This document shows positions 8,386 through 14,842 of a DNA stretch of 39,956 bases, piece by piece (positions within the stretch are counted from its first letter, which is position 1; every line of letters begins with the position of its first letter). Origin of the DNA: a bacterium (lineage in GTDB: Bacteria > Eremiobacterota > Eremiobacteria > Baltobacterales > Baltobacteraceae); contig JAJXXM010000175.1 of assembly GCA_021781095.1 (NCBI GenBank), forward strand, positions 1 to 39,956, in the 5' to 3' direction. Under the pieces are notes generated by a model. That model was not told the DNA's origin. It did no database searches and worked only from the letters and a program-made list of their open reading frames with translations. Both the position numbers and the translations under genes were made by a program.

Positions 8386-9180
8386 CTAGCGAACCGAAAA
8401 CTTGATACCGCCTGCGGTATCGGTCTTGCCGTTATAATCGATCGTCGCGATCGCTTCGTACTCGCCGGGCGCCAGATGCTTGCCTTGCAGTTCCAGCAAA
8501 CGCGTTCCACCGCGTTCGACGAGTTCTCCGCTTGGAATCGGCACGCGGTCGACGATCTTTCCCGACGTCGTTTGAACGATCAGCTGTCCGCGAATGTAGA
8601 CGTGTGCGTTACCGGTGTTCTGGAAGAGCACGTGATAGATCCGGCCGAGCGGATTCGCATAACTCGCCATGCGGACGATCGCGCCATCGATGTGCACCGT
8701 ATCGGGAATCGTTTCGTAAATCTTCGCCGCGATACGTTCGGAGAAGGCAACCGTTTGCCCGGGCTTGCGCTCCGGCCTCGTCTGGAAAAAGACGATGCCG
8801 GCATATTCGCCCGAGAGCGCGTGATTCGACGGGACTTGGATCGTCAATTGCACTTGCTGAGAGGTGTTCGGTTGGATGTCGAACTCACGCGGGCGAATCG
8901 AGGCCCACTTCATCAGGGAGTTCGCGCGCGAACCCACTTTGGTGAAGACGTAGCTTCCGGCTTGATTCACCGTGAAGTCCACCATTGTCGCCTGTACGTG
9001 CGTCATGTTGAGCCCCGAGTTGTGAATCGTGATCGGTATGTTGTACGTCATGCCTCTGGGAATCGAAACCTCGAGTTTCCCCGGCGTCACCTCAAGCCCG
9101 AGTTGGATCGAACTTGCTCGGATCGGCCAGATGAGGAGCGTGAGTGCCGCAAACGCGCGGAGCGATCGGAGTTTCAGCAT
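8386..9180 (-). CDS. PapD/DUF916-like periplasmic chaperone candidate
   Basis: This 264-residue exported protein has a signal peptide over residues 1-22 (cleavage near RAS/SIQ) followed by two Ig-like beta-sandwich domains. Domain 1 (about 28-150) follows the PapD pattern: an opening strand LEVTPGKLEVSIPRG, then N-x-G, then a 'RPREFDIQPNTSQQVQLTIQVP' strand and GEYAGIVFFQT. Periplasmic chaperones have the comparable 'P-x-x-F-x-L-x-P-G...R-x' strand and 'E-S-x-F-x-x-N' strand. The second domain (about 160-264) has an FQNTGNAHVYIRG strand pair. DUF916/COG1470-type secreted Ig proteins look similar, so chaperone function is inferred from fold pattern plus position between pilin-like genes. GAGGG lies just upstream of the ATG. 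Confidence 0.65.
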   Translation of the reverse strand: MLKLRSLRAFAALTLLIWPIRASSIQLGLEVTPGKLEVSIPRGMTYNIPITIHNSGLNMTHVQATMVDFTVNQAGSYVFTKVGSRANSLMKWASIRPREFDIQPNTSQQVQLTIQVPSNHALSGEYAGIVFFQTRPERKPGQTVAFSERIAAKIYETIPDTVHIDGAIVRMASYANPLGRIYHVLFQNTGNAHVYIRGQLIVQTTSGKIVDRVPIPSGELVERGGTRLLELQGKHLAPGEYEAIATIDYNGKTDTAGGIKFSVR

Positions 9181-9190
9181 CGTGCCCTCT

Positions 9191-9228
9191 CGTTTCGTTG
9201 CGGGGAGGTGAGTCCCCGCAACGAAACG
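9191..9228 (-). promoter_or_regulatory. Perfect 15-bp intercistronic hairpin
   Basis: CGTTTCGTTGCGGGG (9191-9205) is exactly complementary to 9214-9228 across an 8-nt loop. It lies in the 73-nt gap between the pilin-like gene (upstream) and the chaperone-like gene (downstream), ending 10 nt before the latter's ATG and abutting its GAGGG Shine-Dalgarno. No U-tract follows, so it is not a standard intrinsic terminator. An mRNA-stabilising or partial-attenuation role that raises major-subunit output is the likely use. Confidence 0.75.
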
Positions 9229-9253
9229 TGACGCGCCAAGGATCGTACCTACC

Positions 9254-9943
9254 CTAATTCGTGGTGAGGGTGTAGGTAACGGTCACCGATTGCGCGCCCG
9301 AAGGTGCGTTCGGAGCGATCACCAATTCGACGTCGCCGCCGAGGTTGGTGCCGGTTGTCGCCGCGGTCGCCGAGAGCAACGTGCCGCCGGTGCCGTTCAT
9401 CGGGAAGTCGCCGGCAGGGCAGGCGGTGGTGCTGACGATCGAGGGAGCTGCAGCGCGCGCCGATGCGGTCGCCGCGAGGTTATTCGCGTAGGTACCGTTC
9501 GGCAACAGGCAGAGCAGATAGCCGCTCGCCGGATAGCCGGCGGTCGCCGCTTCCGTGACCGAATATCCGAGCGAATCGTTGGTCTGCACGACGGCATTCA
9601 GGGCGTTCACCTCCATGCAGTCCGTATATTGCAGAGAGTCCGGGGTGACGCTGCCGAAGTTGATGGTCGCCGCATTGGTCGTACCATTGCTGGTGCCGGC
9701 ACCCGCCTCGGTATCGGAGGCCGCACAAACGCCGGCTCCGGTATTGAGATTGGCATAGATCGTTTCGGCGCCGGTATTGTGGCTGCCGAGCGGCGTGCCG
9801 TTATACTGCGACGTCAGAACGATCGAAGCGATTTTTTGAGTGTTCCAATCGATCGTGACCGTCGGGGAGGCTGCGAAAGCCGGAGCTGTGGAGATAACTA
9901 ACGCTGCGAATGACGCAAGCGCGATAATTCGTTTTGTATTCAT
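9254..9943 (-). CDS. Exported pilin-like protein 1, probable major subunit
   Basis: This 229-residue protein has a clear signal peptide (MNTKRIIALASF...PAFA, cleavage before ASP). The mature N-terminus, TVTIDWNTQKIASIVLT, alternates hydrophobic and polar residues like a donor-strand extension. The body is small-residue-rich beta structure with INFGSVTP and four Cys. It ends GAQSVTVTYTLTTN, with glycine at -14 and tyrosine at -6, as in chaperone-usher pilins. AAAGGA just upstream of the ATG is a good Shine-Dalgarno. It is the first gene after a sigma-28-like promoter and is followed by a strong hairpin, the position expected for the most abundant subunit. I cannot place it in a named pilin family. 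Confidence 0.75.
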   Translation of the reverse strand: MNTKRIIALASFAALVISTAPAFAASPTVTIDWNTQKIASIVLTSQYNGTPLGSHNTGAETIYANLNTGAGVCAASDTEAGAGTSNGTTNAATINFGSVTPDSLQYTDCMEVNALNAVVQTNDSLGYSVTEAATAGYPASGYLLCLLPNGTYANNLAATASARAAAPSIVSTTACPAGDFPMNGTGGTLLSATAATTGTNLGGDVELVIAPNAPSGAQSVTVTYTLTTN

Positions 9944-10060
9944 GATCCTTTCACCATGCGCGAGAAGTCGCCGTCCTTGGCGGGAGCGAGAACTTTTACG
10001 ATTATCGTATCGGTTGCCTGCTGCCGGAACTTTCTATGAATGGGTCAAGGGGTAGTAAAG

Positions 10061-10087
10061 TTATCGCCCTGCTTTTGGTAAAGTTTA
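10061..10087 (-). promoter_or_regulatory. Sigma-28 (FliA) type promoter of the pilin-like operon
   Basis: On the minus strand the sequence reads TAAACTTT (10087-10080), 11 nt, GGCGATAA (10068-10061). The enterobacterial sigma-28 consensus is TAAAGTTT-N11-GCCGATAA, so 14 of 16 positions match with exact spacing. Transcription would start near 10054, leaving a leader of about 110 nt before the pilin-like ATG at 9943. The match is directly visible; use of the consensus in this lineage is inferred. Confidence 0.7.
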
Positions 10088-10093
10088 TTATTG

Positions 10094-13000
10094 CTACTGA
10101 AGTCGCACCGTAAACCGACCGTGAGCCGTGACTAAAATACCGACCATCGGACGAGCGCTCAGCTTGAGGGTGAAGGCATAGAGTCGCCCGACGAGCGGCT
10201 TCCCGAGCACGCTCTTCTGCCCGTCCGCCCAGAGAATTCGGTCCCCGGGCCGCACGTCGGCGAGGAAGCGCGCCCGCACGGTGACGTACTCCCCAATCTT
10301 CGCCGAGCCCGGGCTCGCGGTGAGTATCGCGATCGGCAGGCGCGGGTCGACCGTGAGCTCCCCGGGGAGCGGAGCGCGGCCGGTCGCCGCATGCGCGCGC
10401 ACCTCGAAGCGGCCTGCACGCGTCCCCTTCGGCACGACGATTTCGCCGATCCACCGTTTGCGAGCCGCGTCGTAGTGCAGCCGCTCGCTCCGCCCGAACG
10501 CGGTCGCCGAAACGGCCGCATCGGCGGGTGCCGCAACGCTCACCTCGGCCGCGCCGCCGGGCGGGAGCCGCGGCTCGGAGAGCTGGAGGCTCGGCGCGAG
10601 CGTCGGAGCGGCGGCGCCGGCGTTGCCGAAGAACGTAAAGAGTACTTTCTTCTTCTTCCGCGAGATTTTGAAGATTGCGCCCTTATAGCGTTCGCGTGCG
10701 GCGAGCGTAATCGTCAGGTCGGGACTGACCTGCCCCAAACCGTCGGCGACGGTCTCGGGATCGATCGAGAGCGTGTAGGTTCCGGGTGTGAGATCGTCGA
10801 GAACGAAGGAGCCGTCGTCGTTTGCAATCGCCGCTTCGTTCCCGGGCTCGGCGACGACGTAGGCATTGAGCGCGCCGTCACCCGGAACGTATGGCTTCGG
10901 CACGTCCTTCGCATAGAGCACGTAGCCGGAGATCGACCCAAGCGGCTCGGCGGTAAAGGTGGCATGGCTGAGCTGCCCGCGATTCACGTTCACCTTCTGC
11001 GTGAGTTCGCTCTTCGAGAACGTCGCGAAGGCGGGAACCGAGTTTTCCAACACCGAGACGGTATGTTCGCCGGGGCTCAGCCGCCCGAAGCCATAGGCGC
11101 CGCTCGAATCGGTCTGCGAATACGCCCCGCTATCGACGCGTACGAGGACGTTCGCGAGCGGCACGCGCTCGCCGTCGCGGCTGATGCCGTAGACGTGTCC
11201 CGCAATGCCGCCAAAATCGCCGACCAAGAAGTTTACCTGCGCGCTCTGTCCGCCTTGAACGGTGAGCGTCACCACCGGTGCGTCGGCGGTAAGGCCGCGC
11301 GGCAAGGAAGAGGTCTCCAAGCGCAACTGGTGCTGTCCGGGCGTCACGAAACTAAACTGGAAATTCCCATTGAGGTCGGTTCGCTGCACGATACGCCCAT
11401 CGAGGACGACCATCGCATTCGCAACGCCGTAACTTCCCGAACCCGCGAGATAGGTTGCTGCCGACCCCGAATCGAGCGTTACGCGCCCACCAATGGTGGA
11501 GGGCAGTTTCGGATCGACGCGACCTTGCACCAGCGCTCCGCTGCCGAAGACGAACGGCGCGTTCAATTGGATATTAAAAATGCGCGATCGGCCGTCGACG
11601 ACGGGATTCAGGCGATCGACGAGCGACTCCGTTCCATAGGCGGCGGTAACCGAGAACGCCGGAGAGATCTGTCGCGTCACGCTGACCGTGGGAATGCGGG
11701 AGATCGCGTCGGAGATGGAATCCTGCGTGAGGGTCCGCATAAAGTTTAGGGAGATCGTCGTCTTCCCGCTCGTTCGCCCGAGTTGCGCGCTCAACGACCC
11801 CTGGTGGCCTGCGCCGCCGAGCCCTCCGCTCGTCCGAAGTTCCTGGTCGGAGAGCGTCAGCGCGAACGCTCCTAAGCGAAGTTGCGACTGGAGCGCGCTC
11901 TGCCAACTGCCGGATCGAGGCGAGTTCGCGGTGGTAAATCGAACGAATTGTTGCGAGAGACTGAAGAACCCCGAGCGCCCTGAAAAGGCAAGCTGCCCAC
12001 CGGCGGTGCCGCTCCATTGGTTCCCCGTTGCGCCGCCGAGCGCTTGATCGAAGAGATTGATCGAGTAGCCGACGTGCTGCGAGAGCTGGCCACTGAGGAT
12101 ATAGGACGTCCGCCGCTGAGTGGTGAGGACCCCGTTGAGAATGGAACGCTCGAAGGCAACATCGAGCGTCGTCGTTCCACGGCGCCCTTGCGCGATGCGA
12201 CTGATATCGAGCAGGCGATCCCCGGCGAGTTGCCCGGTACCGAAGGCGATGAAGTTCTCGGGGATCGTCCGGGCGGTGACCGACCAGAGCCCGCTCGGCT
12301 TGCCCCAATCAAAACGCGACTGAGCCGCAATCCCGGTGGTTGCGGGGTTCGACGACGAAGCGGCGAGCCGCTGAAACGCCGCCTCGAGCACCATCGAGAC
12401 CTTGCCACGCCGCTGGGCGGTCCCCGTGAGGAAGGTCAGCGAAGAACCGAGGCCGTTGCCGGGCGGCGTCGCCGCCAGGCCGTACTCGAACAGCTCCCCG
12501 CCGATGAGTCGGCGTTCGCGAACGCCGGCGAGCCGGATCACGTCGCCACCGTTGGCAAGTGCCGGGCCCGCAAAGGCCGTAACATCGCCGCCGTTGGCCG
12601 GGAGGGTGAAGAACGGCCCTCGCAGGGTTTCGCCCACGCCGAGCTGCCCGAGGACCGAGAGGCTCTCGGGGCCGTACCCGAACGCGTAGCGGGGAGTCGA
12701 GTAGCTCAGCACCTCATTTCCGAAGAGGCTCTGCTGCGTCGAGAGCGTGAAGGGAATCTGCAGGTCGACCGTGGTGTTGCCGGCCCGCCGGAAGAGGTGG
12801 GCGAACATGCCGACGCTGCTCTGCGTCTGGCTCTGGACGGTGCTAACCGGACTGCCGCCGAGAACCGTGGTGCTCGAGGCAGCATACGACGATTGCGACC
12901 GCCCGAACGAGAGCGAGCCATTTAACGAAAACTCGAGCGGACCGCCGCGCGTAAACTTCGGCGCCCGCGTCGGCTTCGGGCGCGGCGTCGCCGATGGGCT

Positions 13001-13201
13001 CGGGGCCGGGCCCGGAGAGGGGCTCCCTGTCGGTTCGACGGAGGGCTGCGGCGAGCTCCCCGCGGTCGGCTGAGGAAGCGCCCCGACGCCTGGATAGGGG
13101 GTCGCGCCGGCTCCGGGCGCCAGACATGCGAAGAGCGCCGCTATCAGCCCGAGGGCGGAAAACGAAAGGACTAACCTTTTCCGTGCGGCGATCGGCTTCA
13201 T
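10094..13201 (-). CDS. Usher-like outer-membrane protein: barrel plus three CnaB-like repeats
   Basis: This 1035-residue protein has a signal peptide (to about residue 33) and a Pro/Ser/Thr-rich linker (36-82). A long region follows (about 85-560) of alternating hydrophobic strands separated by short Gly/Ser/Asn turns, typical of an outer-membrane beta-barrel. Then come three tandem CnaB/carboxypeptidase-regulatory-like domains (about 565-655, 656-746, 747-845). Each has the 'T-D-x-x-G-x-F/Y-x-F...P-G-x-H/Y' signature (RTDLNGNFQF, QTDSSGAYGF, IANDDGSFVL). A basic SRKKKK patch (about 850) and a beta-rich tail follow. Classical ushers are shorter (about 800 aa) and lack three such repeats. Position upstream of pilin-like and chaperone-like genes suggests an usher or export pore, but no PapC_N motif is recognisable. 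A sigma-28-like -10 lies close to its ATG. Confidence 0.7.
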   Translation of the reverse strand: MKPIAARKRLVLSFSALGLIAALFACLAPGAGATPYPGVGALPQPTAGSSPQPSVEPTGSPSPGPAPSPSATPRPKPTRAPKFTRGGPLEFSLNGSLSFGRSQSSYAASSTTVLGGSPVSTVQSQTQSSVGMFAHLFRRAGNTTVDLQIPFTLSTQQSLFGNEVLSYSTPRYAFGYGPESLSVLGQLGVGETLRGPFFTLPANGGDVTAFAGPALANGGDVIRLAGVRERRLIGGELFEYGLAATPPGNGLGSSLTFLTGTAQRRGKVSMVLEAAFQRLAASSSNPATTGIAAQSRFDWGKPSGLWSVTARTIPENFIAFGTGQLAGDRLLDISRIAQGRRGTTTLDVAFERSILNGVLTTQRRTSYILSGQLSQHVGYSINLFDQALGGATGNQWSGTAGGQLAFSGRSGFFSLSQQFVRFTTANSPRSGSWQSALQSQLRLGAFALTLSDQELRTSGGLGGAGHQGSLSAQLGRTSGKTTISLNFMRTLTQDSISDAISRIPTVSVTRQISPAFSVTAAYGTESLVDRLNPVVDGRSRIFNIQLNAPFVFGSGALVQGRVDPKLPSTIGGRVTLDSGSAATYLAGSGSYGVANAMVVLDGRIVQRTDLNGNFQFSFVTPGQHQLRLETSSLPRGLTADAPVVTLTVQGGQSAQVNFLVGDFGGIAGHVYGISRDGERVPLANVLVRVDSGAYSQTDSSGAYGFGRLSPGEHTVSVLENSVPAFATFSKSELTQKVNVNRGQLSHATFTAEPLGSISGYVLYAKDVPKPYVPGDGALNAYVVAEPGNEAAIANDDGSFVLDDLTPGTYTLSIDPETVADGLGQVSPDLTITLAARERYKGAIFKISRKKKKVLFTFFGNAGAAAPTLAPSLQLSEPRLPPGGAAEVSVAAPADAAVSATAFGRSERLHYDAARKRWIGEIVVPKGTRAGRFEVRAHAATGRAPLPGELTVDPRLPIAILTASPGSAKIGEYVTVRARFLADVRPGDRILWADGQKSVLGKPLVGRLYAFTLKLSARPMVGILVTAHGRFTVRLQ

Positions 13202-13213
13202 CGAGCATGAATC

Positions 13214-13241
13214 CTATCGGCTTCCCAAGCCCCGCGTCTTA
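13214..13241 (-). promoter_or_regulatory. Weak sigma-28-like promoter candidate near the usher-like gene start
   Basis: On the minus strand TAAG (13241-13238) is followed after 16 nt by GCCGATAG (13221-13214), a 7/8 match to the sigma-28 -10 but with one extra base of spacing and a poor -35. Transcription would start only about 6 nt before ATG 13201, giving an almost leaderless mRNA that would omit the possible AGGA Shine-Dalgarno. I keep it as a weak candidate. Confidence 0.3.
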
Positions 13242-13285
13242 CCCGGAAAGTCATTTTCTTTACCAGGGATTCACCTAGCGACGAG

Positions 13286-13312
13286 CAAGTCTTGGGGTGG
13301 TTCGGCCGATAT
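13286..13312 (+). promoter_or_regulatory. Sigma-28 type promoter of the flagellin gene
   Basis: CAAGTCTT (13286-13293), 11 nt, GCCGATAT (13305-13312). The -10 matches the sigma-28 consensus at 7 of 8 positions and the spacing is exact, while the -35 is weaker. Predicted transcription start is near 13319, about 36 nt before the flagellin ATG. That leader contains the AAGGAGGA Shine-Dalgarno at 13333-13340. Flagellin is a classic FliA-dependent gene, which supports the call. Confidence 0.65.
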
Positions 13313-13354
13313 CCGAACTGTAGGGAATCTTCAAGGAGGAAGCCACCTTACTTC

Positions 13355-14785
13355 ATGGATGTGCTGGGGAGTGCGAGTCAGGTTCTACTGAACCTTTCTC
13401 TCACACAAAAAAGGGAACAGACCGACATTCGCGCGCTGGCCAGCGGCCTCCGCGTGAGTTCTGCTGTTGATGACCCCAGCGGTTACGGCATCGCACAACG
13501 CCTGCAAACGCAAGTGAACGGTTTCCAGCAAGCCGTACAAAACGTGCAGACTGCGAACAACGCGCTCGCCGTCGCGAACGGAGCCCTCACGACGATCACG
13601 CTGATCCTTCAGCGCATCCGCAGCCTGGTTGTCGAGTCGCGCTCCGACCTCAATTCCTCGACCGATCTCGCCAACATCCAGGCAGAGATTTCACAATTGC
13701 TGCTCGAGGTCAATCGCATATCGAGCAACACCACCTTCAACGGGCTCAATCTGTTGAACGGGCAGTTCCAAACAACCACGCCGTATTCGCTCGCATCCGG
13801 AAACGGATTCGGCTACGGTGCGGTTCAGGTGCAGTCGCCGCTACTGAACGCGAACGGCACGACGCCGAGCAGTACGGTCGTCAACGCCGATGGTCTCGGC
13901 AACCCGGGACCGCTGGTGACGTTGACGGGGCCCGGCGTCCCACCACCGAGCACCTACGTCCCGAACTTCATTACGTTCACCGTCACCGGATATAGCGCGA
14001 ACGCGATCGATCCCGATTCGGGAACCGCGGTCGGCCCCGGCGTGTACGTGCAGGTGCAGGCGTACAGCACGAACCCCGCATTCGGCGCGGCGCCGCTGTA
14101 CGTCGACACCTCTGCAGTAGCGGTCAATTCGGGTCCGCTCGGCCCGACGTTTATTCCCAATCCCGGCAGTGCGACCGGCGGCGGAAGTTTTCTCGATCTC
14201 ATCGATTTCACGCTCGCAAATCTCACGCAGCAAGACGTCGGCACCTCGATATCCTTCGAGGTTCTCAATCCGCCTCCGTCGGCGCCCGCGAATGCGGGGC
14301 CGCTCTACGTGCAGAACGGTCCTCAAGAAGGGCAGACGACGGCGATATCCTTACCGGGCGTCAGCACCGCCGATCTCAATATCTCGGATATTTCGGTGCT
14401 CGCACCGACGACGGTGAATTATCAGAACATCGTGCAGGGACAAAGCTCCAGCAACAACATTCCGGCGGCCGACGCAGAGATCCGCGTCGATGCCGCACTG
14501 AGCGCGGTCACGCAAGCGCAGGCCCAGATCGGCGCCCAGATGGTTTCGTTGAATTACGATGCGAACAACGCGAATACCGCGAGCGTCAACCTCACCGCAA
14601 GTGTTAGCTCGATCCAAGACGCGAATATCGGCGCGACCGTGACGAATCTCACCCAGCAGCAGATTCTCACGCAAATTGGAACGAGCGTCATCGCGCAGAT
14701 GCAAGTCAGCGCGCTCCAGATCACCGCCCTGATGCTGAACGGAATCGGCATCGGGGTCGGCGCGGGGGCAGCGCCTATCGCATAA
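13355..14785 (+). CDS. fliC: Flagellin
   Basis: The protein is 476 residues with ATG 13355 preceded by AAGGAGGA (13333-13340, 14 nt away). A longer frame from 13292 would add 21 non-flagellin residues. The N-terminal D0/D1 region has the flagellin hallmarks ALASGLRVSSAVDDPSGYGIAQRL, an NVQTANNALAVANGAL helix and a TTFNGLNLLNG block. The central region (about 140-380) is a Gly/Pro/Thr-rich variable domain, larger than in minimal flagellins. The C-terminus shows the DIG/DANIGA...QQILTQIGTSVIAQ pattern of helix D0. An extra 14-residue Gly/Ala tail (GIGIGVGAGAAPIA) follows where most flagellins stop. It is exported through the flagellar type III apparatus and polymerises as filament. No other flagellar gene is nearby. 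It is divergent from the surface-fibre cluster. Confidence 0.92.
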   Translation: MDVLGSASQVLLNLSLTQKREQTDIRALASGLRVSSAVDDPSGYGIAQRLQTQVNGFQQAVQNVQTANNALAVANGALTTITLILQRIRSLVVESRSDLNSSTDLANIQAEISQLLLEVNRISSNTTFNGLNLLNGQFQTTTPYSLASGNGFGYGAVQVQSPLLNANGTTPSSTVVNADGLGNPGPLVTLTGPGVPPPSTYVPNFITFTVTGYSANAIDPDSGTAVGPGVYVQVQAYSTNPAFGAAPLYVDTSAVAVNSGPLGPTFIPNPGSATGGGSFLDLIDFTLANLTQQDVGTSISFEVLNPPPSAPANAGPLYVQNGPQEGQTTAISLPGVSTADLNISDISVLAPTTVNYQNIVQGQSSSNNIPAADAEIRVDAALSAVTQAQAQIGAQMVSLNYDANNANTASVNLTASVSSIQDANIGATVTNLTQQQILTQIGTSVIAQMQVSALQITALMLNGIGIGVGAGAAPIA

Positions 14786-14842
14786 ACGAACGGATACTTC
14801 GCACGTCGTCGAGAACAGTGCCACCCGAAAGGGGAGGCTGCG

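Noticed and set aside
9944..10060. Possible cyclic-di-GMP riboswitch in the 110-nt leader of the pilin-like operon
   Set aside because: None of the conserved GEMM core segments can be matched; only short, weak hairpins are seen.
10391..11749. 452-codon open frame on the plus strand
   Set aside because: Antisense to the usher-like gene; no signal or domain, Arg-rich composition.
13268..13329. Nested stem (GATTC...CCTA with TAGG-GAATC, enclosing GTTCGG/CCGAAC) resembling a riboswitch ahead of flagellin
   Set aside because: The predicted transcription start (about 13319) lies inside it, so most of the structure would not be transcribed; no known riboswitch core motif is visible.
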